From NCBI RefSeq assembly GCF_046773475.1, contig NZ_CP177239.1:806001-870000 (forward strand): a stretch of DNA of 64,000 nt, read 5' to 3'. Each line of letters starts with the position of its first letter. Positions within the stretch are counted from its first letter, which is position 1. Under the pieces are notes generated by a model. It did not search any database. It was given only the letters and a program-made list of their open reading frames with translations, and was not told the DNA's origin. Source of the DNA: Nitratireductor aquimarinus. Its GTDB lineage: Bacteria; Pseudomonadota; Alphaproteobacteria; Rhizobiales; Rhizobiaceae. The position numbers and the translations under genes were made by a program. Shown in pieces: positions 55,533 through 64,000 of this stretch.

Positions 55533-56708
55533 TCAGGCCGCGCCTGCGATGTGCCGCATAACGACTTCGGCCGCGATCTGGCCGGAGGGGCGCGGCGTTT
55601 CGAGCGCATCTGCGACCTGCTGGAAACCGTCCATCTGTGCTGCGCGCGGCGGCTTGTCCGCCCACAGCCCGGTGAGCTGACGTGCCAGATAGGACGGGCG
55701 GACATACTGGTTGAAGTGCTCCGGAACGACAGGCCAGCCGGCAATGAGATTGGGCAGCGCCGCCGACCAGACGGTGATGAGCGGGATCAGCGCCCGCGCA
55801 ACAAAATCCGTTTTGTAACAAAGGATTGTCGGAACCCGTGAAAGCGCCAGTTCCAGCGACACCGTGCCCGAACAGGCAAGGGCTGCATCGGCTTCGGCGA
55901 AGGCCTCCCACTTGCGCGCAGGCTCCAGAATGATCTCCGGCTGAACGGGCCAGTCCTTCACGGCGGCTTCCACCATGGGCGCGACATGCGGCACGGTGGG
56001 CATGAGCAGGTGGAAGTCGTGCCCGGCTTCATGGAGGTGCCGCACAGTCTCTCCAAACGGCTCCAGAAGACGCGACACCTCGCCCCGGCGCGATCCGGGC
56101 AGGAGCAGCAGCGCGCGCTGCGCATCGCCAGGCTTGGCGGGTCCGGAAAGATGTGCGCTGGCAGCTGCAAGAATATCGGGGTCGGTGGCCAGACGATGTC
56201 CGACAAAGGTTCCGGGCGGACCTTTCAACCGTTCCAGCTCCGCCGGTTCGAATGGCAGCAGGCAGAGGATTTCGTCCACATGCGGGCGCATCGCGATGGC
56301 CCTGCCCGGTCGCCAGGCCCAAACGCTGGGGCAGACATAATGGATGATGGGGATGGAGGGATCGAGCGCACGGACCTTCTTCGCCACGCGCAGGCTGAAC
56401 TCGGGGCTGTCGATGGTGACGAGGCAATCGGGCTTTGCCTTGACGATGGCCTGCGCTGTCTGGCCGATACGGCGCAGGAGACGCGGCAAGTCGCGCAAAA
56501 TGGCGCTGACGCCCATAAGCGCTATTTCCTCGGCACTGAAGATCGGCTCCAACCCAAGCGCCATCAAATTGCGCCCGCCGACGCCGGTGAGTTCGACCTC
56601 TGCGCCGCTTTCGACCCGCAGCGCCTTGACCAGATCCGCGCCAAGCAGATCGCCGGATTCCTCGCCGGCGATGATCGCCAGTTTCAATGCCCCGCCTTTC
56701 GCGCTCAT
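55533..56708 (-). CDS. lpxB: lipid-A-disaccharide synthase
   Basis: A 391-aa glycosyltransferase (GT19) joining UDP-diacylglucosamine to lipid X in lipid A synthesis. Family motifs are IAGEESGDLLGADLVKAL (12-29), FHYVCPSVWAWRPGR-type IIHYVCPSVWAWRPGRA, LLLPGSRRGEVSRL and ALACSGTVSLELAL. The ATG overlaps the lpxI stop by 4 nt. It is the last gene of the lipid A block. Confidence 0.97.
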   Translation of the reverse strand: MSAKGGALKLAIIAGEESGDLLGADLVKALRVESGAEVELTGVGGRNLMALGLEPIFSAEEIALMGVSAILRDLPRLLRRIGQTAQAIVKAKPDCLVTIDSPEFSLRVAKKVRALDPSIPIIHYVCPSVWAWRPGRAIAMRPHVDEILCLLPFEPAELERLKGPPGTFVGHRLATDPDILAAASAHLSGPAKPGDAQRALLLLPGSRRGEVSRLLEPFGETVRHLHEAGHDFHLLMPTVPHVAPMVEAAVKDWPVQPEIILEPARKWEAFAEADAALACSGTVSLELALSRVPTILCYKTDFVARALIPLITVWSAALPNLIAGWPVVPEHFNQYVRPSYLARQLTGLWADKPPRAAQMDGFQQVADALETPRPSGQIAAEVVMRHIAGAA

Positions 56709-57595
56709 GCCCGCCCCTCCGGCTCAAGGCCAACGATGAACAGGCCAAGCGCGTCGGCCCGGCCAATCGTGTCGGCATAATCTATGATCAGCGAGCGGCC
56801 CGCCTCCAGCCCCACACCGGCAAGGCCGGCTGCATGCGCCGCCTCGATGGTGTTCGGCCCGATGGTCGGCAGGTCTGCGCGTTCATCCTGATCCGGTTTC
56901 ACACATTTGACCAAAGCGCCCCCGGACTTGCCTGCAAGGCGGCCATGGTTGCGCATGTCGCGCATCCGGTCCAACAGGCCGGCCGTGCCCTCAATGCCTT
57001 CCAGAGCCACAGCGCGCCCGCCGACGGCGATGGCGGCCTGTCCGATGTCGAGACCACCGATCATGCGCGCAGCTTCATAAGCGGCGGCGAGATCCTTGCG
57101 GTCTCTGGCGCCGGGCTTTGTGCGGGTCATGACACCTTCAGCCGACAAAAGCTCCGGCGCGATCTCATGCGCGCCCAGAACCCGGATGCCTTTCGATTCG
57201 ATATAGGCGATCACCGCCCGCAGCAGGCCATCGTCGCCCTTGGCGTAAGCGGCGATCAGCTTCGGCAGCGCCCGGAATACGTCCCAGCCGAGCCGCACCT
57301 TGCGGATGGGCGGTCGCCGGCTGACGCCGCCGGCCAGAACCAGATGCGTCACGCCTGCGCGCTTGAGTTTTGGAAGAAAGAGCGCCAGACGCTCAACGGG
57401 CGTCGGCCAGAGATCAAATGCGCTCTGATCTTCACCGGCCACCCAGTCTGCCTCGCCTTCCATGGCGACGACGAGCGGCCTGTGGCCATTCCTCACCAGC
57501 GTGCGCACCACATCGCGTGGCAGACCGCCGCTGCCGGCGACCACGGCAACGCGGGCGCCCGCTGGCAGGACCGACTTGGGGTCAGGCTGTCTCAT
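56705..57595 (-). CDS. lpxI: UDP-2,3-diacylglucosamine pyrophosphatase LpxI
   Basis: A 296-aa enzyme of the DUF1009 (LpxI) family, which hydrolyses UDP-2,3-diacylglucosamine to lipid X in alphaproteobacteria that lack LpxH. It shows VAVVAGSGGLPRDVVRT at the N terminus and TIGPNTIEAAHAAGLAG near the C terminus, both family signatures. The ATG at 57595 lies within the last codons of lpxA (14-nt overlap). Context between lpxA and lpxB confirms the assignment. Confidence 0.95.
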   Translation of the reverse strand: MRQPDPKSVLPAGARVAVVAGSGGLPRDVVRTLVRNGHRPLVVAMEGEADWVAGEDQSAFDLWPTPVERLALFLPKLKRAGVTHLVLAGGVSRRPPIRKVRLGWDVFRALPKLIAAYAKGDDGLLRAVIAYIESKGIRVLGAHEIAPELLSAEGVMTRTKPGARDRKDLAAAYEAARMIGGLDIGQAAIAVGGRAVALEGIEGTAGLLDRMRDMRNHGRLAGKSGGALVKCVKPDQDERADLPTIGPNTIEAAHAAGLAGVGLEAGRSLIIDYADTIGRADALGLFIVGLEPEGRA

Positions 57596-58412
57596 TTTCC
57601 TCGGCCGCGCCCTTGCCGCGCGCCGGTAGCGTGAAGTGCCGCTTGTCCTTTGCACCGACAAAGGCCACCACGTCGCCGATCAGTTCCGAATCGGGATAGG
57701 CGCGCAGAACGGCGGCAGCGTTCTCTTCAAGCGAAGCGCCTTCGGCAAAGAGCATCCTGTAGGCCTTGCGCAGCGCCGAAATGTCTTCACGCGGCATGCC
57801 CGAGCGCTTGAGCCCGACCAGATTGAGGCCGCGCAGGCGCGCACGGTCGCCCACAGCCATGCCGTAGGGGATCACATCGCCGACAACGGCAGCAAAGCCG
57901 CCCAGAAAGGCGTGATGACCGATGCGCACGAACTGATGAACCGCAGCATAGCCGGAGATGATGACGTGATCGCCGATCTCGGCATGTCCGCCAAGACCGG
58001 CATAATTCGCCATGGTCACATGATTGCCCACCGCGCTGTCATGCGCGACATGGGAATAGGCCATGAAGAGGCCATGGGAACCGACCGTGGTCTTGCCACG
58101 GCTGGTGTCCGTGCCGGCATGAAAGGTCACGCCCTCGCGCACGACGCACTGTTCGCCCACTTCAAGCGTGCTGTGACCGCCCTTGTGGCCGAAATTCTGC
58201 GGCGGAGCGCCGAGAACCGCCTGCGGATAGACCTGGCAGCCTGCGCCAAGCGTGGTGTCGCCCATGATAGTGACATGGCCGATCAGCTCCACATCGTCGT
58301 GCAGCTTCGCCTGAGCGGAAACATGGCAGAACGGGCCAATCCGCACCCCCTCGCCCAGCTCTGCGCCGGGTTCGATGATGGATGAGGGATGAATGACGGT
58401 CTCTCGGGTCAT
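57582..58412 (-). CDS. lpxA: UDP-N-acetylglucosamine acyltransferase
   Basis: A 276-aa left-handed beta-helix acyltransferase, first committed step of lipid A. Hexapeptide repeats run through residues ~8-180 (VIHPSSIIEPGAELGEGVRI...). The catalytic histidine is in MAYSHVAHDSAVGNH. The C-terminal helical domain is complete. It lies 18 nt after fabZ. Confidence 0.97.
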   Translation of the reverse strand: MTRETVIHPSSIIEPGAELGEGVRIGPFCHVSAQAKLHDDVELIGHVTIMGDTTLGAGCQVYPQAVLGAPPQNFGHKGGHSTLEVGEQCVVREGVTFHAGTDTSRGKTTVGSHGLFMAYSHVAHDSAVGNHVTMANYAGLGGHAEIGDHVIISGYAAVHQFVRIGHHAFLGGFAAVVGDVIPYGMAVGDRARLRGLNLVGLKRSGMPREDISALRKAYRMLFAEGASLEENAAAVLRAYPDSELIGDVVAFVGAKDKRHFTLPARGKGAAEENETA

Positions 58413-58430
58413 CTATTCTATATTCTTCCG

Positions 58431-58901
58431 TCAGCCAGCCTGTTCGACAGACATCAGTGCCGAAATCGTGGCCTCGGCAACCTTCGCCTCATCGACCTTG
58501 GCCACGCAGTCGAACTTCCAGATGCTGCCGCGCTGCTTGACCTTGGTGACGTGGATCTCCATGCGATCCCCCGGCACGACGGGCTTGCGGAACTTCGCAT
58601 TGTCGATGGTCATGAAATAGACGAGAGACGGGCTCTCATCACCCGCATTGTTGATGCAGATTGCACCGGCGGTCTGCGCCATGGCCTCAACGATCAGCAC
58701 GCCCGGCATGACCGGCTGTGTTGGGAAGTGACCGGTGAAGTGCGGCTCGTTGGCCGTCACGTTCTTGATGCCGATGGCAGAGCGGTCGCCGTCAATCTCG
58801 ATGATCTTGTCGACCAGCAGGAACGGATAGCGATGCGGCAGCAACCGCATCAGGTCCATGATGTCGAGGCTTTCAAGCGTGGTCGAAGCGGAGTCAGTCA
58901 T
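58431..58901 (-). CDS. fabZ: 3-hydroxyacyl-ACP dehydratase FabZ
   Basis: A 156-aa hot-dog fold dehydratase of fatty-acid elongation. The catalytic histidine is in NEPHFTGHFPTQPVMPGV, and the catalytic glutamate is in LIVEAMAQTAGA. The start MTDSAST at 58901 overlaps the lpxD stop by 8 nt; an ATG two codons earlier is possible. It supplies or competes for the hydroxymyristoyl-ACP used by LpxA and LpxD. Confidence 0.97.
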   Translation of the reverse strand: MTDSASTTLESLDIMDLMRLLPHRYPFLLVDKIIEIDGDRSAIGIKNVTANEPHFTGHFPTQPVMPGVLIVEAMAQTAGAICINNAGDESPSLVYFMTIDNAKFRKPVVPGDRMEIHVTKVKQRGSIWKFDCVAKVDEAKVAEATISALMSVEQAG

Positions 58902-59955
58902 CCCCATCCCTCTGTTTCTTCTTCCTTCCACCAACAAGACCGCGCAGCGCGGCCAGTTCGCGGAAAGCTTCCCGCATCGGCTGCGCCGGCGAGCCAGCCC
59001 AGCGTTCTCCCGGCGGCACGTCATTCATGACGCCGCTGGAAGCCGCAAGCTGCGCGCCTGAGCCGATGGTAATGTGATCCGCGATGCCGACACGTCCGCC
59101 GAGCATCACGAAATCGCCAAGTGTGACGGAACCGGACAGCCCGCAATGGCCTGCAACGATGCATCCCCGGCCAAGGCGGACATTGTGCGCGATCTGCACG
59201 AGATTATCGATCTTGGAGCCCTGCCCGATGATCGTGTCGACCAGCGCGCCACGGTCGACTGTGGTGTTTGCGCCGATCTCCACATCGTCCTGAATGACGA
59301 CGCGTCCGATCTGGGGCAGTTTTTCGAGCCCGGTGGGGCCTGGAAGATAGCCGAACCCATCCTGACCGATGCGCACACCGGCGTGAATGATCACGCGGTC
59401 GCCGACCATCGCGCACTGAATGGTGGCGCCGGGGCCGATATAGCTTTCGCGTCCGATTCGCGTGCCCGCTCCAATCACCGCATTGGGGGCGATGATCGTA
59501 CCGCTGCCGATATGCACGCCGGAGCCGATAACGGCTCCCGGCTCGATGGTGACATCGTCTTCAAGAATTGCGTCGGAGGCCACGCTTGCACGGGCGGAGA
59601 CGCCGGTTTCGCCGGTCATCGAGCCCGGGCGCATGGCCTGAGGGAAAAGAAGGCGTGTTATCTGCGCGAAAGCGGCCTGCGGTTTGTCGACCACGAGGAC
59701 GGCAACACCTTCGGGAACATGGCCCGCGATCTCATCCCTGCACAGAACGGCGGAAGCCGTTGTGCCCTTTGCCAGATCGGCGTTGCGCTTTCCTTCAACG
59801 AAAACAAGCGTTCCGGCACCGCCCTCAGAGGCTGCGGCAACGCTTTCAATAACAATCCCGGCATGCTCTGCATGCGTGAGATTCGCTCCCGTCAGCGAGG
59901 CGATCTCGCCTGCCGTTATGCGGCGCGCGGGAGCAAAGAATTCAGGATCCTTCAT
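58894..59955 (-). CDS. lpxD: UDP-3-O-(3-hydroxymyristoyl)glucosamine N-acyltransferase
   Basis: A 353-aa acyltransferase adding the second acyl chain in lipid A synthesis. It has an N-terminal uridine-binding domain (about 1-105), then a hexapeptide-repeat beta-helix with the catalytic histidine in NLVQIAHNVRLGRG and a C-terminal helix. It is the third gene of rseP-bamA-lpxD-fabZ-lpxA-lpxI-lpxB, the order conserved in rhizobia. Confidence 0.97.
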   Translation of the reverse strand: MKDPEFFAPARRITAGEIASLTGANLTHAEHAGIVIESVAAASEGGAGTLVFVEGKRNADLAKGTTASAVLCRDEIAGHVPEGVAVLVVDKPQAAFAQITRLLFPQAMRPGSMTGETGVSARASVASDAILEDDVTIEPGAVIGSGVHIGSGTIIAPNAVIGAGTRIGRESYIGPGATIQCAMVGDRVIIHAGVRIGQDGFGYLPGPTGLEKLPQIGRVVIQDDVEIGANTTVDRGALVDTIIGQGSKIDNLVQIAHNVRLGRGCIVAGHCGLSGSVTLGDFVMLGGRVGIADHITIGSGAQLAASSGVMNDVPPGERWAGSPAQPMREAFRELAALRGLVGGRKKKQRDGDD

Positions 59956-60020
59956 GGAAACCTTTCGCCCGGGCCACCGGGGCCCGGGCTAAACAGGGTG
60001 TGCCAGAAAACGTCAACCGG

Positions 60021-62384
60021 TTAGAAGCGGGTCGAAATACCGAAGTTGAAGTTCTGCACGTCGTCTGTGTCTTCTTTCAAGATCGGGTATGCGTAATCGA
60101 CACGCAGCGGGCCGAAGGGCGAAGCCCAGATCAGGCCTGCACCGACCGAAGCGCGCCACTGCAGATCCGTTCCGATGGCGCCTGCGATATCGCTGCCATA
60201 AAGCGTTGCCGCATCAGCAAAGACCGCGCCGCGAAGACCGAAGCTCTCCGGCAGGACCGGGAACGGGAACTGCGCTTCTGCCGAAGCGTTGAAGTAGGTC
60301 TTGCCGCCGATGTGGTCGATGCCGCCACCCGAAGCGTTCTGGTACGGGCCGATGCCGTTGTAATCGAAGCCACGGATGATGCGGTCGCTGCTCGAGAAGT
60401 GGTCGAACACGCGCAGATCGCCATCCAGAGCCTGGATGTGACCGGCACCAACCGTGAACAGGCCGACGAGATCGAGTTCTTCGGACAGCGTCTGGTAGTA
60501 GGTGCCGCGCGCCGTCGCCTTCACGAACTTCGCATCGCCACCGAGACCGGCAACCTCAAGCGTGAGGTTCGCATAAAGGCCCGAATGCGGGTTCTTCATG
60601 TCGTCGATCGTGTTGTAGACCAGCGAGCCGCTAACCGAGGACTTGATCCACTTGCCGTCGTCGATGGCGTCCTGCAGAGCCGGGGCCAGATTACAGCTTG
60701 CGTCATACGGGTTTTCGCAAACGCCAACGCCCGTATACTCCTCCTGGGAGAAGTTGTAGGCGAGCTGCGAAGACAGGGCTTCCGTGATCGGCAGACCGAA
60801 GCGGATCGTCGCACCGGTGGTGTCGCGATCATACTTGTCGTCGAACTTGCGGGTGCGGCGGTAGACGTCGAAACCAGCCGAAATCCGGCGACCGAGGAAA
60901 TACGGCTCGGTGAAGGAGAACGAGTAGTCGCGCGAGTCCTTGCCACCGCCGGCCGCGATGCGGACGAACTGGCCACGGCCGAGGAAGTTGCGCTCGGTGA
61001 CGGAGCCTTCAACAGAGAAGCCGCCGCTGCTGCTGTCGCCGCTAGCCGTCGAGTAACCGGCGCCGATGGAGAACTCACCGGTCGACTTCTCAACCACATC
61101 AACGACCAGAATGACCTGATCGGGCTGCGAACCCGGAACCGTCGAGATGTTGACGGTCTGGAAGAAGTTGAGGCCTTCGAGGCGACGCTTTGCGCGCTGC
61201 ACGAGCACCTGATTGAAGGCGTCGCCCTCGCTCAGATCGAACTCGCGACGGATCACGTAGTCACGCGTGCGCTGGTTGCCGCGGATCTCGATGCGCTGGA
61301 TGTAAGCGCGCGGACCTTCGTCGATCGAGTACACGACGTCGATCTCGCGGGTCTCGAAATTGCGGTTGCCGCGCGGCGTCACCTGGGCGAAGGCATAGCC
61401 TTTGCCAGCCACATTCTCGGTCAGCGCAATGATGGAGTCTTCAACGTTCTTGGCGCTGTAGACATTGCCCTGACGGGTCTTGATCTCTGCATTGAGAGCG
61501 TCCGTGTCGATACCGGTGACCGTGCTCTCGACGCCGATATTGCCGAAGCGATAGCGCTCGCCCTCGTCCACGGTGAAGGTCACCGTGTAGGCGTTCTCGA
61601 CTTCGTCTAAGTCGGCGGTCGCCGAGATCACGCGGAAATCCGCATAACCACGGTTGTAGTAGAAACGGCGCAGCGTCTCTTCATCCGCGCGCAGACGATT
61701 GTCGTCATAGATGTCGTCGCGCATCAGGAAGGAAAGGAAGTTCGACTGCTTGGTCGAGATCACGTCGCGCAGACGGCCATTGCCGAAAGCTTCGTTGCCA
61801 ACGAAGTTGATCGCGGCGATCTTCGTGCGGCCACCTTCCTGAACTTCGAAGATGACGTTGACGCGACCGTCGTCAAGCGCCTGCGTGCGGCCGGTAACGG
61901 TTGCGTCGTCACGACCGATGCGGCGATAGGCTTCCCGAATCGTCTCCTCGTCAGCCTGGAGCGACTGGTTGGAGAAGGACTTGCGAGGCTGCAGCTGAAC
62001 AGCGCGCGCCAGATTCGCGTCCTTGATCTTCTTGTTGCCCTGGAAAATGACCTGGTTGACGATCGAATACTCGTCAACGGTCACGATCAGCGCGCCGCCG
62101 GACTGGCTGATCGACACGTCGGCAAACAGGCCGGTTGCGAACAGGCGCTTGACGGCCTCGTTCACATCATCGTTCGAGAAAGAGCGCCCCGGACGAATGT
62201 CGATATAGTTGCGAATGGTCTCGTCTTCGACGCGGCGGTTTCCACGCACCTCGATACGGCTGACCGTCGCGGCCTCGGCCGCTTCCATGGCGGCGAGCTG
62301 GACGGCAACCGTCCCCGTCATCGCCAACCCCGCCGAAAGGGCTACTGCCGAAACGGCGTTCTTAAAGCTAGAAGATGCCTTCAT
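60021..62384 (-). CDS. bamA: outer membrane protein assembly factor BamA
   Basis: A 787-aa Omp85 protein, essential for inserting beta-barrels in the outer membrane. It has a signal peptide (cleavage probably after EAAEA, about residue 38), five POTRA domains (about 40-420; first one VSRIEVRGNRRVEDETIRNY) and a 16-strand barrel with the VRGF/Y-type loop as IRGFDYNGIG. It ends in the F-terminal signature GISTRF. The encoded protein is full length. It lies between rseP and lpxD. Confidence 0.98.
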   Translation of the reverse strand: MKASSSFKNAVSAVALSAGLAMTGTVAVQLAAMEAAEAATVSRIEVRGNRRVEDETIRNYIDIRPGRSFSNDDVNEAVKRLFATGLFADVSISQSGGALIVTVDEYSIVNQVIFQGNKKIKDANLARAVQLQPRKSFSNQSLQADEETIREAYRRIGRDDATVTGRTQALDDGRVNVIFEVQEGGRTKIAAINFVGNEAFGNGRLRDVISTKQSNFLSFLMRDDIYDDNRLRADEETLRRFYYNRGYADFRVISATADLDEVENAYTVTFTVDEGERYRFGNIGVESTVTGIDTDALNAEIKTRQGNVYSAKNVEDSIIALTENVAGKGYAFAQVTPRGNRNFETREIDVVYSIDEGPRAYIQRIEIRGNQRTRDYVIRREFDLSEGDAFNQVLVQRAKRRLEGLNFFQTVNISTVPGSQPDQVILVVDVVEKSTGEFSIGAGYSTASGDSSSGGFSVEGSVTERNFLGRGQFVRIAAGGGKDSRDYSFSFTEPYFLGRRISAGFDVYRRTRKFDDKYDRDTTGATIRFGLPITEALSSQLAYNFSQEEYTGVGVCENPYDASCNLAPALQDAIDDGKWIKSSVSGSLVYNTIDDMKNPHSGLYANLTLEVAGLGGDAKFVKATARGTYYQTLSEELDLVGLFTVGAGHIQALDGDLRVFDHFSSSDRIIRGFDYNGIGPYQNASGGGIDHIGGKTYFNASAEAQFPFPVLPESFGLRGAVFADAATLYGSDIAGAIGTDLQWRASVGAGLIWASPFGPLRVDYAYPILKEDTDDVQNFNFGISTRF

Positions 62385-62600
62385 TGGGCCTGAAAACCTC
62401 TATTCTCTTTGTCCCCGCAGCGAGAAATAGGAACAATCTAAAAAAGCAGCTATCGTAATAGCCAGATTTTCCCTACACGCAAGCCTTCTGGTTAATTTGC
62501 GTTTACGAACCACCGCTTAGTGGCATTCGCGTCACGCGAAATTCAAAGCCATGGTAAATATCGTCTCAATTTTTACACATTCCGCCTTCCCGATCCTCCC
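62385..62600. promoter_or_regulatory. bamA upstream region with palindrome
   Basis: This 216-bp gap is AT-rich and likely contains the bamA promoter. It holds a 15-bp palindrome TTCGCGT-C-ACGCGAA (62526-62540) and a one-mismatch CtrA-like element TTAA-N7-TTAC (62492-62506). Neither is proven to function. Confidence 0.4.
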
Positions 62601-63740
62601 TCAGCATCCGAACAGGTCGTTCCAGAAAACGAATCCCATGAATGCGAGAACGGCGAACAAGCCGACGCGGTAAACCGCATCCATGACCCTCTCGGACACA
62701 GGACGACGCATTACAGCTTCTATGGCGTAGAACACCAGATGCCCGCCATCAAGGGGGGGAATGGGCAAAAGATTAAGAACACCGATACCGACTGACAATA
62801 ATGCAACAAGTTGTACGAGCCATTCGAAGCCGAGCTGGGCCGCCTTGCCGGCCATATCGGCGATCTTCACCGGGCCACCAAGCTGACACCTGTCCTCACG
62901 CCCTGCGACAAAGCGTTTTAGAAACTGGCCGGTGCGATAGATCACATAGCCGGTTTCCTTGACCGCCTCGCCCAGCGCATCCAGCGGGCCATACTCAACC
63001 AGTCGCGGCTGGCCCATTTCCTCATCATTGACGACGCCGATGATTCCGATCTTCACCGTGTTGCCGAGCGCATCCTTCTGCTCGACCATTTCGGGCGTCG
63101 CCTTGAGCTCCAGCTCTTCATCACCACGACGCACCACGAAGGAGAGTTCGTCGCCCGACCGCCCGGACACGAGACGCTGCACATCGCCAAAGCTGCGCAC
63201 CTGCGATCCATCGACGGAAACGAAGCGGTCGCCCGGTTCGAAACCGGCAATGGCGGCCGGCGTGTCGGGCCGAACCTCGGCCACCATCGGCTCCATCACA
63301 TAACGCCCGAAACCGGCGAACATCACCGCGAAAACCGCAATGGTGAGAAGGAAGTTGAACAGCGGACCGGCAAAAACCGTGGCCGCGCGCTTCCAGACCG
63401 GCTGGGTATGGAAGGCGACGCGCAGCTCTTCGGGCGACAGGCGCTCCGTCGATTCGGGATCGGGCGTGCTGGTCACAGACATGTCGCCGGTGAACTTCAC
63501 ATAGCCGCCGAGCGGAATGGCCGACAGCTTCCAGCGCGTGCCATGCCTGTCGTTGAAGCCGAAGAGTTCCGGCCCGAAACCGATCGAGAACGCCTTCACG
63601 CCAATGCCGCACCAGCGCCCCACCAGATAGTGCCCCATCTCGTGCACGAACACGACAACGGTCAGGACGAAGAGAAACGGCACGATGGTGCCGATCAGCA
63701 ATCCGTCCGTGCTGAATATGGTGCTGAAAAAATCGGTCAC
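62601..63740 (-). CDS. rseP: site-2 protease RseP (MmpA)
   Basis: A 379-aa intramembrane zinc metalloprotease for regulated proteolysis. The active-site HEMGH lies at 33-37 in the first transmembrane helix. One PDZ domain follows (about 120-200; PDTPAAIAGFEPGDRFVSVDG). The second zinc-ligand motif is NLLPIPPLDGGHL near the C terminus. The start codon is GTG. One PDZ domain instead of E. coli's two is the alphaproteobacterial form. In Caulobacter the homologue MmpA degrades PodJ. Confidence 0.97.
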   Translation of the reverse strand: MTDFFSTIFSTDGLLIGTIVPFLFVLTVVVFVHEMGHYLVGRWCGIGVKAFSIGFGPELFGFNDRHGTRWKLSAIPLGGYVKFTGDMSVTSTPDPESTERLSPEELRVAFHTQPVWKRAATVFAGPLFNFLLTIAVFAVMFAGFGRYVMEPMVAEVRPDTPAAIAGFEPGDRFVSVDGSQVRSFGDVQRLVSGRSGDELSFVVRRGDEELELKATPEMVEQKDALGNTVKIGIIGVVNDEEMGQPRLVEYGPLDALGEAVKETGYVIYRTGQFLKRFVAGREDRCQLGGPVKIADMAGKAAQLGFEWLVQLVALLSVGIGVLNLLPIPPLDGGHLVFYAIEAVMRRPVSERVMDAVYRVGLFAVLAFMGFVFWNDLFGC

Positions 63741-63935
63741 GGTTGTTCCACTCGATTACGGTTTGCATCAGCGCCTCGATCCGAAATGTCTGCATGACTT
63801 TCAGAACGTCAGCTGCACTGTTCCAATAAGCTGCTGCTTAACAGCCTGCGGGATTCCGTCGACGCTGTACGGCGAATCCCGGAATTCGACACTTCAATGC
63901 CATTCCGGCATTGCGAAGGCAAACGCCCTCAGCCC

Positions 63936-64000
63936 CTAGAACCGGAAAAAGGCGTGAGCCGGCATCTCCGGACTGCCGAGCAGCGCCGCCACGAGATATA
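63936..64000 (-). CDS. cdsA: C-terminal end of a probable phosphatidate cytidylyltransferase (partial)
   Basis: The last 21 codons before a TAG read YLVAALLGSPEMPAHAFFRF, a hydrophobic C terminus. In rhizobia the gene upstream of rseP is usually cdsA or dxr, and a hydrophobic tail fits the membrane enzyme CdsA better. The identity rests mainly on gene order. 195 bp separate it from rseP, with an imperfect inverted repeat GGGATTC/GAATCCC at 63850-63880. Confidence 0.4.
   Translation of the reverse strand, partial: YLVAALLGSPEMPAHAFFRF

Overview
The window is high-GC DNA from an alphaproteobacterium of the order Hyphomicrobiales (Rhizobiales), most likely a Phyllobacteriaceae-type genus. The evidence is the ntrBC-ntrYX block beside dusB, trkA and hfq-hflX, a fused ispDF, a PDH complex with a lipoylated E1-beta, LpxI instead of LpxH, and the trpDC-moaC-moeA and lpxD-fabZ-lpxA-lpxI-lpxB blocks. 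The genus-level guess is inference only.

Positions 1-5250 are accessory DNA. They hold an IS21-type element (istB cut by the window edge, plus istA) and a minus-strand run of six small genes in which every stop overlaps the next start by 4 nt. The run begins with an excisionase-like HTH protein and ends with a ParB-like protein. A divergent ribbon-helix-helix regulator faces it across a palindromic operator region. The accessory DNA meets the chromosome at 5252-5290, inside the 5' half of a tRNA-Ser(UGA) gene whose 3' half is absent, so this looks like one end of a genomic island.

From 5521 to 29932 is core chromosome: an M19 dipeptidase and mazG on plus, then a long minus-strand block. That block holds hflX and hfq, a D-amino-acid aminotransferase, trkA, ntrX, ntrY, ntrC, ntrB and dusB, interrupted by plus-strand ispDF and pncC, then coq10-like, lipA, lpd, a GDSL hydrolase, pdhC, pdhB, pdhA and ftsB. 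Nitrogen and redox two-component control, isoprenoid precursor synthesis, lipoate synthesis and the lipoate-dependent PDH complex therefore sit together.

From 30009 to 36478 the minus strand carries eno, kdsA, a VOC protein, pyrG, secG and tpiA. On plus follow a PpiD-like foldase and trpD-trpC-moaC-moeA (36654-42095). The interval between moeA and comEC (42096-47932) is unusual: a secreted hypothetical protein, ssb, a gene-poor 940-bp gap and uvrA plus a DUF72 gene. SOS boxes (GTTC-N7-GTTC) lie upstream of both ssb and uvrA, and the gap contains a minus-strand hairpin series ending in an intrinsic terminator that no annotated gene explains.

From 47933 to the end are comEC, gltX, gltA, a small glyoxalase-superfamily protein coupled to a MATE exporter, and the outer-membrane block lpxB, lpxI, lpxA, fabZ, lpxD, bamA and rseP, closing with the last codons of a probable cdsA. 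The most interesting unexplained objects are the six-gene coupled cassette with its operators, the broken tRNA-Ser junction, the structured RNA candidate at 43354-43675, and an ssb terminator whose U-tract encodes part of a signal peptide.
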